Shown here in pieces: positions 15,790 through 24,281 of a DNA stretch of 36,184 nt (the first letter of the stretch is position 1; the number at the start of each line of letters is the position of its first letter). Where the stretch lies: NCBI GenBank assembly GCA_027315045.1, contig DAHUZS010000093.1, forward strand, positions 1 through 36,184, written 5' to 3'. Made by a program: the position numbers and the translations under genes. Source of the stretch: Acidimicrobiaceae bacterium (GTDB lineage: Bacteria; Actinomycetota; Acidimicrobiia; Acidimicrobiales; RAAP-2). The notes under the pieces are model-generated. The model saw only the letters and a list, made by a program, of their open reading frames with translations, made no database searches and had not been told where the DNA came from.

Positions 15790-16143
15790 ATGCGGGGAAC
15801 GCCCAGACGCGGCCGCCGCCTGGGCGGCGATGCGGCCCACGAGAAGGCGATGCTCGGCAACCTGGTCGCCTCGCTCATCGCCGCCGAGGCCCTGGTGACG
15901 ACGGAGGCCAGAGCCAAGGCGATGCGGCCGGTGGCCGAGAAGTGTGTCACCGCGGCCCGCAAGGGCGGTGTGCACCAGCAACGGCGGGTGGTGGCCCTCA
16001 TCAGGGACAAGGACATGGCCCACAAGCTGTTCGAGGAGATCGGACCCCGCTACACCGAGCGGCCCGGGGGGTACACCCGGATCCTCAAGCTCGGCCCGCG
16101 GCCGGGCGACAACGCGCCGATGGCGCGCATCGAGTTCGTCTAG
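15790..16143 (+). CDS. rplQ: 50S ribosomal protein L17
   Basis: L17 is near the exit tunnel of the large subunit. The ATG at 15790, four bases after rpoA, yields a 117-residue product beginning [20 protein letters not shown], with MLGNLVASLIAAEALVTTEA and the terminal GGYTRILKLGPRPGDNAPMA...IEFV. The family usually has LGR(T/D)xxHRxA near the start; the equivalent here is LGGDAAHEKA. The length is typical of a compact L17 without an acidic actinobacterial tail, in contrast to L29 in this same genome. Confidence 0.96.
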   Translation: MRGTPRRGRRLGGDAAHEKAMLGNLVASLIAAEALVTTEARAKAMRPVAEKCVTAARKGGVHQQRRVVALIRDKDMAHKLFEEIGPRYTERPGGYTRILKLGPRPGDNAPMARIEFV

Positions 16144-16146
16144 GCC

Positions 16147-17046
16147 GTGTCGCCGCGGGGCGCCGCCCCAAGGCGGACCGGCTCGCGGGAAGCCCACCCG
16201 CCACCCGTCCCCCCGCCCACCCGCTGGCGCCTGCTCCTCGGCTATGACGGGGGCGCGTTCCGGGGGTTCGCCGCGCAGCCCGGTCAGCAGACCGTCGCCG
16301 GTGCTCTGGCCGACGCATTGGCCCGGACGCTGCGGCTCGCGGTTGCCCCCGCCCTCACCTGCGCCGGCCGGACCGACGCCGGGGTGCACGCGCGGGGCCA
16401 GGTGGTCCACGTCGACCTCCCCGGCGAGCTTCCTGTGCTCCGCCGGGGGCGGGCGTCCCGGACCATGGGCCCCGACGACCTGGTCCATGCCCTGAACCGC
16501 CAGCTGGCGCCATCGATCGTGGTCCGAGAGGCGACGGTGGCCCCCGAGGGGTTCGACGCCCGCCGCTCCGCCCGGGCCCGCCGGTACCGGTATCTGGTCT
16601 GGAACGCCCCGGTCGCCGATCCGCTCCTCGCGCCGGTCTCCTGGCATGTGGCGCAGGAGCTCGACCTGCGGGTGATGGTCGCAGCGTCCGACGCCCTGGT
16701 CGGGGAGCACGACTTCGGGGCGTTCTGCCGCCGCCCGCCCGGTCAGCGTCCTGACCAGCCGGTGGTGCGCAGGGTCCGCCGGGCACGGTGGCTCAAGGCG
16801 GCCGTCGCCGAGGGGACCGAGGGGGCCGAGGCCGGTCCCGGTCGGTTGCTGCGCTTCGAGATCGAGGCCGACTCGTTCTGCCACCAGATGGTCCGCTCGA
16901 TCGTGGCCGAACTGGTGACGGTGGGCAAGGGTGGGCCGACCCCCGCCGACGTGGTGGCTGCGCTGGCTGCCGGCGATCGTTCGGGGCTTCCCGCCCCCGC
17001 CCCCGCCCAGGGACTGTGCTTGGTCGCCGTCGACTACGGAGCGTGA
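16147..17046 (+). CDS. truA: tRNA pseudouridine(38-40) synthase
   Basis: TruA converts uridines 38-40 of the anticodon stem to pseudouridine. The 299-residue product has [19 protein letters not shown] at about 32-50 and the catalytic aspartate D77 in [19 protein letters not shown]. Also visible are [17 protein letters not shown] and the C-terminal [17 protein letters not shown]. It starts with GTG three bases after rplQ; the first 25 residues are Pro/Arg-rich and may be partly untranslated, but no later start precedes the conserved fold. It is followed by a large hairpin rather than directly by rplM. Confidence 0.96.
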   Translation: MSPRGAAPRRTGSREAHPPPVPPPTRWRLLLGYDGGAFRGFAAQPGQQTVAGALADALARTLRLAVAPALTCAGRTDAGVHARGQVVHVDLPGELPVLRRGRASRTMGPDDLVHALNRQLAPSIVVREATVAPEGFDARRSARARRYRYLVWNAPVADPLLAPVSWHVAQELDLRVMVAASDALVGEHDFGAFCRRPPGQRPDQPVVRRVRRARWLKAAVAEGTEGAEAGPGRLLRFEIEADSFCHQMVRSIVAELVTVGKGGPTPADVVAALAAGDRSGLPAPAPAQGLCLVAVDYGA

Positions 17047-17047
17047 G

Positions 17048-17120
17048 CGGATCTGGCGCCGGGCGTTCCGATGCCCTATCCTGGAGGGTCGCTTGTCGCC
17101 GCCGCCCGACGCCAGATCCG
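17048..17120 (+). promoter_or_regulatory. Large imperfect hairpin in the rplM leader
   Basis: Bases 17048-17065 pair with 17103-17120: 11 perfect pairs (CGGATCTGGCG with CGCCAGATCCG), one C-A mismatch, then six pairs (CGGGCG with CGCCCG), so 17 of 18 positions. The 37-base apical part can form a small CCCT (17074-17077)/AGGG (17085-17088) stem. It starts two bases after the truA stop and ends 30 bases before the rplM start. It may end truA transcription, be a processing site, or be an autoregulatory ribosomal-protein leader; E. coli L13 is known to control rplM-rpsI. No U-tract follows. Confidence 0.6.
17077..17082 (+). promoter_or_regulatory. Weak -10-like hexamer upstream of rplM
   Basis: TATCCT lies inside the apical loop of the rplM leader hairpin. 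No good -35 is visible at 16-18 bases upstream (TGGCGC at 17054-17059 is poor). If used, the leader would be about 60 bases and would contain only the 3' arm of the hairpin. Confidence 0.25.
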
Positions 17121-17150
17121 GCCGGCCGTCGACGCTCTGAGGAAGCCCCC

Positions 17151-17597
17151 GTGTCCACCTACGCCCCAAAGCCAACCGACATCGAGCGTGCCTGGCACCT
17201 CGTCGACGCCGATGGTCTGGTCCTCGGCCGCCTGGCCACCGAGGTGGCCCGGATCCTGCGGGGCAAGCACCGCCCGATCTTTGCCCCCCACATGGACACC
17301 GGGGACCACGTGGTCGTGGTCAACGCGGCCAAGGTGGTGCTCACAGCGGACAAGGGCGAGGCCAAGTTCGCCTACCGCCACAGCGGGTACCCGGGCGGGT
17401 TGAAACGCCGCAGTTACACCTGGCTGCTCGAGAACCGGCCCGAAGAGTTGGTCCGACGGGCGGTCCGCGGGATGCTGCCCAAGACCACCCTCGGCCGCCG
17501 GCAGCTGGGCAAGCTGAAGGTCTACGCCGGTTCCGACCATCCCCACGGCGCCCAGCGCCCCCAGCCCCTCGACATCCCCGGCGCCCGCCGGGCCTGA
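17151..17597 (+). CDS. rplM: 50S ribosomal protein L13
   Basis: L13 is an early-assembly protein of the large subunit. The 148-residue product begins [20 protein letters not shown] and shows [38 protein letters not shown], and the [20 protein letters not shown] and [17 protein letters not shown] motifs. The GTG at 17151 has AGGA seven bases upstream. It forms a two-gene unit with rpsI, as in nearly all bacteria. Confidence 0.97.
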   Translation: MSTYAPKPTDIERAWHLVDADGLVLGRLATEVARILRGKHRPIFAPHMDTGDHVVVVNAAKVVLTADKGEAKFAYRHSGYPGGLKRRSYTWLLENRPEELVRRAVRGMLPKTTLGRRQLGKLKVYAGSDHPHGAQRPQPLDIPGARRA

Positions 17598-17613
17598 CGG
17601 ACAAAGGACGCCC

Positions 17614-18006
17614 ATGGCTGCCCCGCTGAGCCAGACCACCGGACGCCGCAAGGAGGCGGTGGCCCGAGTGCGGTTCCGCCCCGGAACCGGCACCATCGTT
17701 GTCAATCGGCGGGCGTTCGAGGAGTACTTCACCGCCGCCAGCCACCGGATGGCGGTCACCGACCCGCTGCGCCTGACCAACACGGCCGAGTCCTACGACA
17801 TCGACGCCACCATCGACGGCGGCGGCGTGTCGGGTCAGGCCCGGGCGCTGCGCCTCGGCATCGCCCGCGGGCTCTGCGTCCTCGACCCCGAGCTCCGTCC
17901 GACGCTCAAGCGCTCTGGTCTCCTCACCCGCAACGCCCGGGAGAAGGAGAGCAAGAAGTACGGGTTGAAGAAAGCTCGCAAGGCGCCGCAGTACTCCAAG
18001 CGGTAG
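17614..18006 (+). CDS. rpsI: 30S ribosomal protein S9
   Basis: S9 reaches into the P site with its C-terminal tail. The 130-residue product has [54 protein letters not shown] and the invariant C-terminal [11 protein letters not shown]. The ATG at 17614 follows ACAAAGGACG. It is four bases upstream of glmM, the junction seen in other actinobacteria. Confidence 0.98.
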   Translation: MAAPLSQTTGRRKEAVARVRFRPGTGTIVVNRRAFEEYFTAASHRMAVTDPLRLTNTAESYDIDATIDGGGVSGQARALRLGIARGLCVLDPELRPTLKRSGLLTRNAREKESKKYGLKKARKAPQYSKR

Positions 18007-18010
18007 CAGC

Positions 18011-19357
18011 GTGGGCCGAGCGCGTTTCGGCACCGATGGCTTGCGAGGGGTCGCCAACGTCGATCTGACCGCCGAGCTCGCCCTGGATCTGGGCCGGGCC
18101 ACCGCCCGGGTCCTCGGCTCCTCGGAGTTCGTGGTGGGTCGGGACACCCGGCGTTCGGGTCCCCTCCTCCAGAGCGCCTTCAGCGCCGGACTGGCCACCG
18201 AGGGGGTGAGCGTCGCCGATGTCGGCGTGCTGACCACGCCGGCCCTGGCCTGGCTAGCCAGGGACCGGACGGTGCCGGCGGCCGTGATCTCGGCGTCCCA
18301 CAACCCCTTCGAGGACAACGGCATCAAGCTGTTCAGCGCCCTCGGCACCAAGCTCCCGATCGAGACCGAACAGGCCATCGAGAAGGAGCTCGACGCCGTG
18401 GGCAAGGCGGCGGACCGCCCGAGAGGCGCCCGGGTGGGTGACATCGTCGCCGACCGACAGGGCGCCGAGGAGTACCGCAAGGGGGTGGTGGCGGCCCTGA
18501 AGGGCCGTCGTCTCGACGGGCTCCACGTGATCCTCGACTGTGCCAACGGTGCCGCCAGTGCCCACGCGCCGAGGATCTTCGAGTCGCTCGGCGCGCGGGT
18601 CGAGGCCGTCTTCGACCAGCCCGACGGGATCAACATCAACGACGGGTGCGGCTCGACCCATCCCGAGGTCCTGGGCCGGACAGTTCTCGAGCGGGGGGCC
18701 GCCCTCGGGCTCGCCTTCGACGGCGACGCCGACCGGCTGGTGGCGGTGGACCACCGGGGCCACGTGGCCGACGGTGACACCCTTCTCGCCCTCTTCGCCA
18801 TCGACCTGTCCGACCGCGGCCTGCTCTCCGGAGACTCGTTGGTGGTGACGGTGATGTCCAACCTCGGCCTGCGCCTGGCGATGGCGGGCCGGAACATCTA
18901 CGTGGTCGAGACCCCGGTCGGGGACCGGGCGGTGCTCGAGGCGCTCGACGCCGGCGGGTTCTCGCTCGGCGGCGAGCAGTCGGGGCACATCGTCTTCCGC
19001 CACCTCGCGACCACCGGGGACGGCATCTTGACCGGGCTCCTCCTGGCCGATCTGGTCGTCCGTTCCGGCGTCTCGCTGGCGGCCCGGGTGACCGGGCTCA
19101 TCGACCGGATCCCCCAGGTGCTCCAGAACGTGGCCGTGCTCGAGCCCCACCGACTCGCCGGGGCGAGCGAGGTGTGGCGAACGGTGCGGGAAGTGGAGCT
19201 CACCCTGGGCACGACCGGACGGGTCCTCCTGCGGGCAAGCGGGACCGAACCGGTCATCAGGGTGATGGTGGAGACCCCGGACCCCGAAGCGGCGGAGTCG
19301 GCGGTCCAGCGGATCTGTGCCGCCGTGGAGCTCGCGCTCGGCCGACCCCGGGGCTGA
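18011..19357 (+). CDS. glmM: Phosphoglucosamine mutase
   Basis: GlmM converts glucosamine-6-phosphate to glucosamine-1-phosphate for UDP-GlcNAc and peptidoglycan synthesis. The 448-residue product begins with RFGTDGLRGVAN, has the phosphorylated serine S96 in ISASHNPFEDNGIK, the metal-binding FDGDADRLV loop, the GGEQSGHIVF sugar-binding loop and the phosphate-binding RASGTEPVIRVMVE near the C-terminus. It starts with GTG just after rpsI. Its product pathway links to glmS, which follows and makes its substrate. Confidence 0.97.
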   Translation: MGRARFGTDGLRGVANVDLTAELALDLGRATARVLGSSEFVVGRDTRRSGPLLQSAFSAGLATEGVSVADVGVLTTPALAWLARDRTVPAAVISASHNPFEDNGIKLFSALGTKLPIETEQAIEKELDAVGKAADRPRGARVGDIVADRQGAEEYRKGVVAALKGRRLDGLHVILDCANGAASAHAPRIFESLGARVEAVFDQPDGININDGCGSTHPEVLGRTVLERGAALGLAFDGDADRLVAVDHRGHVADGDTLLALFAIDLSDRGLLSGDSLVVTVMSNLGLRLAMAGRNIYVVETPVGDRAVLEALDAGGFSLGGEQSGHIVFRHLATTGDGILTGLLLADLVVRSGVSLAARVTGLIDRIPQVLQNVAVLEPHRLAGASEVWRTVREVELTLGTTGRVLLRASGTEPVIRVMVETPDPEAAESAVQRICAAVELALGRPRG

Positions 19358-19401
19358 CCGGGCCCCCCAGTCCGTTCGGGAGCCCGGAGGCCATTAGCCT
19401 C
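19358..19401 (+). promoter_or_regulatory. glmM-glmS spacer with two hairpins and a possible leaderless -10
   Basis: CCGGGC (19358-19363) can pair with GCCCGG (19382-19387), extended inside by CCC/GGG. A second stem GAGGC (19387-19391)/GCCTC (19397-19401) follows; its loop overlaps TAGCCT (19395-19400), nine bases before the glmS ATG, a distance fitting a leaderless -10 box. With only 51 bases between the genes there is no room for a glmS ribozyme. Confidence 0.35.
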
Positions 19402-19408
19402 AGAGACC

Positions 19409-21250
19409 ATGTGCGGGATCGTCGGCGCCACTGGACACCCGGACGTGGCCGAGCTCCTGGTGGAGGGGCTTGAGCGCCTGGAGTACCGCGGGTACGACTC
19501 GGCCGGGATCGTCCTGGCGGTCGAAGGAGCACTGTGGCGGACCCGGGCGGCCGACGGGACCCGATCCGTGGCGGCCCTGCGGGAGCTAATGGGATCGGCT
19601 CCCGGTCCAGCCGTGACCGGGATCGGGCACACCCGGTGGGCCACCCACGGGGCCCCGTCGGTGGAGAACGCCCACCCCCTCTACGACTGCTTCGGACGGG
19701 TGGCCGTGGTCCACAACGGGATCATCGAGAACCACGCCGAGATCCAGTCCTCCCTCGAGCGCTCGGGCCACGCCATGGTCTCCGCGACCGACACCGAGGT
19801 GATCGCCCATCTGGTCGAGGACAAGATGGCTACCGGCCTCCCCCTCGCCGAGGCGGTCCGCCAGGCCCTCTTGGTGGTACGAGGTTCGTTCTCGGTCGCC
19901 GTCGTCTCGCTCGAGGAGCCTGACCTGCTGGTGGCGGCCCGTCGCAACACCCCGCTCGTGCTCGGTCGCAGCGACGGGGCGTCACTGCTCGCCTCGGACA
20001 TCCCCGCCCTGCTGGGCCGGAGCGAGCAGCTCTTCGTGCTCGCCGACGACCAGGTCGCCGAGCTCCGGCCGGGCTCGATCCGGGTCACCTCCCTCGCTGG
20101 CGAGGAGCTGGACCCGCCGGCCCTCAGCGTGGACTGGGACCTCGCCGCCGCCCAGAAGGGCGGCTTCGAGGACTTCATGAGCAAGGAGATCCGTGAGCAG
20201 CCGCGGGCCGTGGCCGACACCCTCCTCGACCGGTGGACGCCCGACGGCTCGCTCACCCTCGACGAGCTCCGCATGACCGAGGACGAACTGGCCGAGCTGA
20301 CCAGGGTCTACCTGGTCGCCTGCGGCTCGAGCTATCACGCCGGGCTGGTGGCCAAGTTCGCCATCGAGCAGTGGGCGGCGATCCCCGCTGAGGTCGAGAT
20401 CGCCAGCGAGTTCCGGTACCGCAACCCGGTGCTCGATCCCAAGGCGCTGGCGGTCGGGGTGAGCCAGTCGGGCGAGTCCCTCGACACCCTGCTCGCCCTC
20501 CGAGAGGCCCGGGCCCGGGGCGCGAGGGTGCTCGGGGTCACCAACGTGGTCGACTCCTCGATCGCCCGGGAAGCCGACGCGGTGCTCTACACCCGGGCCG
20601 GTCCCGAGATCTGCGTGGCCGCGACCAAGACCCTGCTCGCCCAGATCGTGGCGCTGGAGCTGCTGGCGCTCACCCTGGCCCAGGTGCGCAAGACCAGGTC
20701 GGCGAGCGAGATCGCCGACGCCACCGACGCCCTCAGCCGCCTGCCGGCCGGGATCGACGAGGTGCTCGCCCGGGCCAAGGAGGTCGACCAGGTAGCCGAG
20801 TCCCTGGCCGAGGCCAGCGACTTCTTCTATCTCGGGCGGAACCTGGGTTACCCGGTCGCCCTCGAGGGGGCCCTCAAGCTAAAGGAGCTCTCATACCTCC
20901 ACGCCGAGGGTTATCCGGCCGGCGAACTGAAGCACGGACCGATCGCTTTGATCGAGCCGGGCACGGTGGTGGTGGGGATCGCCACCCGGAACCCGTTGTG
21001 GGAGAAGTTCCAGTCGAACGTCCAGGAGGTGCGCAGCCGCGGGGCGACCGTGGTCCTCGTGGCCAACGACGGCGACGAGGCGGCGGCGGCCCTTGCTGAC
21101 CACGTCCTCTGGGTGCCCGAGTCCGACCCCCTGCTCGCACCGGTGCTCGACATCGTGCCCCTGCAGCTGTTCGCCTACCGCCTGGCCCGGTTGCGCAATC
21201 TCGACGTCGACCGCCCTCGGAACCTGGCGAAGACGGTGACGGTCGAGTGA
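19409..21250 (+). CDS. glmS: Glutamine--fructose-6-phosphate aminotransferase (isomerizing)
   Basis: GlmS makes glucosamine-6-phosphate from fructose-6-phosphate and glutamine. The 613-residue product starts MCGIVGATG; Cys2 becomes the N-terminal nucleophile of the glutaminase domain, with RYRGYDSAG-like EYRGYDSAGI, GIGHTRWATHG and HNGIIEN. The two SIS isomerase domains occupy residues about 290-600, with ACGSSYHAG, VSQSGESLDTL, the YLHAEGYPAGELKHGPIAL block and a terminal DVDRPRNLAKTVTVE. No ribosome binding site is obvious immediately upstream. It ends in a GTGA overlap with acpS. Confidence 0.98.
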   Translation: MCGIVGATGHPDVAELLVEGLERLEYRGYDSAGIVLAVEGALWRTRAADGTRSVAALRELMGSAPGPAVTGIGHTRWATHGAPSVENAHPLYDCFGRVAVVHNGIIENHAEIQSSLERSGHAMVSATDTEVIAHLVEDKMATGLPLAEAVRQALLVVRGSFSVAVVSLEEPDLLVAARRNTPLVLGRSDGASLLASDIPALLGRSEQLFVLADDQVAELRPGSIRVTSLAGEELDPPALSVDWDLAAAQKGGFEDFMSKEIREQPRAVADTLLDRWTPDGSLTLDELRMTEDELAELTRVYLVACGSSYHAGLVAKFAIEQWAAIPAEVEIASEFRYRNPVLDPKALAVGVSQSGESLDTLLALREARARGARVLGVTNVVDSSIAREADAVLYTRAGPEICVAATKTLLAQIVALELLALTLAQVRKTRSASEIADATDALSRLPAGIDEVLARAKEVDQVAESLAEASDFFYLGRNLGYPVALEGALKLKELSYLHAEGYPAGELKHGPIALIEPGTVVVGIATRNPLWEKFQSNVQEVRSRGATVVLVANDGDEAAAALADHVLWVPESDPLLAPVLDIVPLQLFAYRLARLRNLDVDRPRNLAKTVTVE

Positions 21251-21660
21251 GGGCCTCGGTGGCCGGGGTCGGGATCGACGCCGTGGACATCGCCCGGTTC
21301 CGACGGCTGCTCGATCGGCGGCCCAACCTCGAGAGCCGGGTCTTCACCGCGGCCGAGCGGGCCGAGGCGGCCACCCGGGCCGATCCGGCACCGCATCTGG
21401 CGGCCCGCTTCGCCGCCAAGGAGGCGGTGATGAAGGCCCTCGGCACCGGCATCGGCGGGTTCGCCTTCGCGCACGTCGAGGTGGTGCGCGAGCACCGTCC
21501 CGGGAGCCCCGCCGGTCCGCCGCAGGTTCGGCTGTTCGGCCGGGCGGCGGCGCTGGCCGAGGATCGGGGGGTGGCCCGGTGGCACGTGTCGCTGACCCAC
21601 ACCGACGTCCTGGCCCTCGCGGTCGTCCTGGCCGAGGTGGGCGGAACCGGAACGGACTGA
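21247..21660 (+). CDS. acpS: Holo-[acyl-carrier-protein] synthase
   Basis: AcpS transfers 4'-phosphopantetheine from CoA to apo-ACP. The 137-residue product has the two family motifs: GIDAVDIARF with D11 and RFAAKEAVMKALG with E59, the magnesium ligands. The C-terminal WHVSLTHTDVLALAVVLAE is also typical. It starts with GTG overlapping the glmS stop by four bases, a coupled arrangement. The glmS-acpS-nnr-alr series is conserved in actinobacteria. Confidence 0.95.
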   Translation: MRASVAGVGIDAVDIARFRRLLDRRPNLESRVFTAAERAEAATRADPAPHLAARFAAKEAVMKALGTGIGGFAFAHVEVVREHRPGSPAGPPQVRLFGRAAALAEDRGVARWHVSLTHTDVLALAVVLAEVGGTGTD

Positions 21661-21670
21661 GGGCGGCACG

Positions 21671-23062
21671 GTGCGCCCCGTCCTCACGGTGGCGGAGATG
21701 CAGGCGGCCGACGCTCGGGCCTTGTCGTCGACGAGCGAGGTCGAACTGGTCCGCCGGGCCGGGCACGCGGTGGCGGGGCGCGCGCTCGGGATGCTCGGCG
21801 GCGCCTACGGGCGCCGGGTCGTGGTGGTGGCCGGGAAGGGCAACAACGGCAACGACGGTCGGGTGGCCGCCGCGGTCCTGCGCCGCCGGGGCGCGGTGGT
21901 CGAGGTCGTCGACGCCCTCGGCGCGCCGGCGCGGATCGGTCCGTGCGACCTGGTCGTCGACGCCGCCTACGGGACCGGGTTCGCCGGCACCTACGAGGCC
22001 CCCGAACTGGCCCCGGGCACGCCGGTGCTGGCGGTGGACATCCCCTCGGGAGTGCACGGTGACACCGGTGTCCAGTCGGGGCGGGCCCTGCGGGCCCAGC
22101 GGACGGTGGCCCTGGCCGCCCTGAAGCCCGGGTTGCTCATGGCGGACGGGGCCGAGCTGGCCGGGGAGCTCGACGTGGCCGACATCGGCATCCCGCCCGG
22201 ACGCTCCACCATCGGGCTGGTCGAGGACGACGACCTCGACGCGCTGGCGCCACGCCGTCGTGACAGCCACAAGTGGACGAGCGCCGTCGCCGTGGTCGCC
22301 GGGTCGCCGGGGATGGAGGGCGCGGCCATCCTGTGCGCTAGGGGGGCGTCGCGGGCGGGAGCCGGGATGGTCCGTCTCGGCGTACCCGGCGCCGGCGACG
22401 GGCGGTGGCCGCTCGAGGTGGTGCGGCTGCCGCTCGGGGCCTCCGGATGGGCCGCCGAGGTGCTGGCCACCGCCCACCGGTGCCGCGCGCTCGTGATCGG
22501 CCCCGGGCTCGGCCGGGACGACGCCACCCTCGCCGCCGTGCGCGAGGTGATCGGGGCCGCGACGGTGCCGGTGGTCGCCGACGCCGACGCCCTCTTCGCC
22601 CTGGGCACCGCCGCCGATGCGCGCGGGGTCCTCGCCGCCCGGCCCCGCCCGGTCGTCCTCACCCCTCACGACGGTGAGTACCGTCGGCTGGTCGGCGAGG
22701 ACCCCGGTCCCGACCGGGTGGCCGCCGCGCGCCGCCTGGCCGAGGCGACCGGGGCCGTGGCCCTGGTGAAGGGACCCACCACCGCCGTCGCCGGCCCCGG
22801 GCCGCCCCCGCTCGATGGCCCCGCCGTGCTCCTGGCCGCCGCCGGCGGTCCGACCCTGGCCACCGCCGGGACCGGCGACGTGCTGAGCGGCGTGATCGGC
22901 GCGTTCTTGGCCCGGGGTCTCGACCCGGTGTCGGCTGCCGCCTACGGCGCGCACGTCCACGGCTCGGCCGCCCGGCTCGGCCGCCGGGAGGGGCTGGTCT
23001 CGGCGGAGCTGCCCGACCTGGTGTCCGACTGGCTCTGCGCAGCGCGGGCCGACCGTGGCTGA
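21671..23062 (+). CDS. nnr: Bifunctional NAD(P)H-hydrate epimerase / ADP-dependent NAD(P)H-hydrate dehydratase
   Basis: The protein repairs NAD(P)HX, a hydrated damage product of NAD(P)H. Residues about 1-200 are the YjeF_N epimerase domain (VVVVAGKGNNGNDGRVAAAVL, VDAAYGTGFAG, AVDIPSGVHGDTG). Residues about 215-455 are the ribokinase-like dehydratase with GSPGMEGAAILCARGASRAG, LTPHDGEYRRL, LVKGPTT and LATAGTGDVLSGVIGAFLARG. The usual NGxDG epimerase signature reads NNGNDGRV. It starts with GTG ten bases after acpS and its stop lies just before the preferred alr ATG. Confidence 0.95.
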   Translation: MRPVLTVAEMQAADARALSSTSEVELVRRAGHAVAGRALGMLGGAYGRRVVVVAGKGNNGNDGRVAAAVLRRRGAVVEVVDALGAPARIGPCDLVVDAAYGTGFAGTYEAPELAPGTPVLAVDIPSGVHGDTGVQSGRALRAQRTVALAALKPGLLMADGAELAGELDVADIGIPPGRSTIGLVEDDDLDALAPRRRDSHKWTSAVAVVAGSPGMEGAAILCARGASRAGAGMVRLGVPGAGDGRWPLEVVRLPLGASGWAAEVLATAHRCRALVIGPGLGRDDATLAAVREVIGAATVPVVADADALFALGTAADARGVLAARPRPVVLTPHDGEYRRLVGEDPGPDRVAAARRLAEATGAVALVKGPTTAVAGPGPPPLDGPAVLLAAAGGPTLATAGTGDVLSGVIGAFLARGLDPVSAAAYGAHVHGSAARLGRREGLVSAELPDLVSDWLCAARADRG

Positions 23063-23069
23063 GGGGACG

Positions 23070-24281
23070 ATGCGGCCGACGATCGCCCTCATCGATCTCG
23101 ACGCATTCAAGGCGAACGTGGCCCTGCTCGGCCGGGTCGTGGCCCCGGCGAAGCTCTGCGCGGTGGTGAAGGCCGACGGCTACGGCCACCGGGCCCCTCT
23201 GGTGGCCGTGGCGGCGCTGGCTGCCGGCGCGGTCGGGTTGGCCGTCGCCATCCCCGAGGAGGGGATCGAACTGCGCGAGGCCGGCGTCAGCGGTCCCATC
23301 CTCTTGCTGAGCGAGCCGCAGGCCGACGCCGCCGAGGCGACCTTCGAGCACCGCCTGACCCCGACGCTCTACAGCGAGCCGGGCCGGAGCGCCTTCGGGG
23401 CCGCGGCGGCCAGGGTGGTGGGGACGGGGAGCGTGCACGTGAAGGTCGACACCGGGATGCACCGGGTCGGGTTGGACCCCGGCCAGGTCGTCGACTTCGT
23501 CACCGCGGTGGCCGGCTCCCCCGGGCTTCGACTCGAGGGCTTCTGGACCCATTTGGCGGTGGCGGACGGCGGCGCCGACGAGGACCGCCGCTACACCGAG
23601 CTGCAGCTGTCCCGCCTCGCCGGCCACGTCGATGACCTCGCCGTCCGGGGCATCCGCCCCGCGGTGCGCCACGCCGCCAACTCCGCCGGTGCCATCGCCC
23701 ACCCGGCCGCCCGCCTCGACATGGTCCGGACCGGCATCGCCCTCTACGGGGAGCTGCCGAGCCCCGAGGTGGCGGCGGCCCTCGAGCGGGCTGCGCCGGA
23801 CGCTGCGCTCCGTCCGGTACTGTCGTTGGTCTCGCAGGTGGTGGCGGTGCGCCGCCTCGACGCCGGTGAGCGTCCCTCCTACGGGCGGCTACGCCCCCTG
23901 GCGACCTCCTCGACCGTGGCCACCGTCCCGATCGGCTACGCCGACGGCGTGCCCCGTCGGCTGTTCGAGGCCGGTGGCGAGGTGCTGATCGGCGGGCGAC
24001 GCCGCCCGATCGCCGGAGCGGTGACGATGGACCAGATCGTCGTGGACTGCGGGCCCGAGGGTGACGTGGTGGTCGGCGACGAGGTGGTGCTCATCGGAGG
24101 CCAGGGGGATGAGCGCGTCGGTGCCTCCGAATGGGCCCGGCTCGTCGGCACCACCCCCTATGAGATCTTTACCGGGATTGGCCCGAGGGTGCCCCGGGTG
24201 GTGCCGGGTGAGCATGGCGCGACGGTCGGGGGCTGGCGGCACTGGCTCCGGGCCGCGACTGGGCCGGTGCCGACGCCGTGA
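23070..24281 (+). CDS. alr: Alanine racemase (PLP-dependent)
   Basis: Alr makes D-alanine for peptidoglycan. The 403-residue product has the PLP lysine K34 in AVVKADGYGH, VDTGMHRVGLDP, the TIM-barrel RHAANSAGAIAHP and MVRTGIALYGELPS, and the catalytic tyrosine region RPSYGR followed by TVPIGYADGVPR. I prefer the ATG at 23070, which gives the typical MRPTIALIDLDAF start; an in-frame GTG at 23055, overlapping nnr, would add five residues. A GTGA overlap joins it to the next gene. PdxH, which makes its cofactor, is encoded 4.5 kb downstream. Confidence 0.96.
   Translation: MRPTIALIDLDAFKANVALLGRVVAPAKLCAVVKADGYGHRAPLVAVAALAAGAVGLAVAIPEEGIELREAGVSGPILLLSEPQADAAEATFEHRLTPTLYSEPGRSAFGAAAARVVGTGSVHVKVDTGMHRVGLDPGQVVDFVTAVAGSPGLRLEGFWTHLAVADGGADEDRRYTELQLSRLAGHVDDLAVRGIRPAVRHAANSAGAIAHPAARLDMVRTGIALYGELPSPEVAAALERAAPDAALRPVLSLVSQVVAVRRLDAGERPSYGRLRPLATSSTVATVPIGYADGVPRRLFEAGGEVLIGGRRRPIAGAVTMDQIVVDCGPEGDVVVGDEVVLIGGQGDERVGASEWARLVGTTPYEIFTGIGPRVPRVVPGEHGATVGGWRHWLRAATGPVPTP

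Noticed and set aside
19358-19408. Possible glmS ribozyme/riboswitch before glmS
   Set aside because: Only 51 bases separate glmM and glmS, far too short for the glmS ribozyme core, and the hairpins present do not resemble it.
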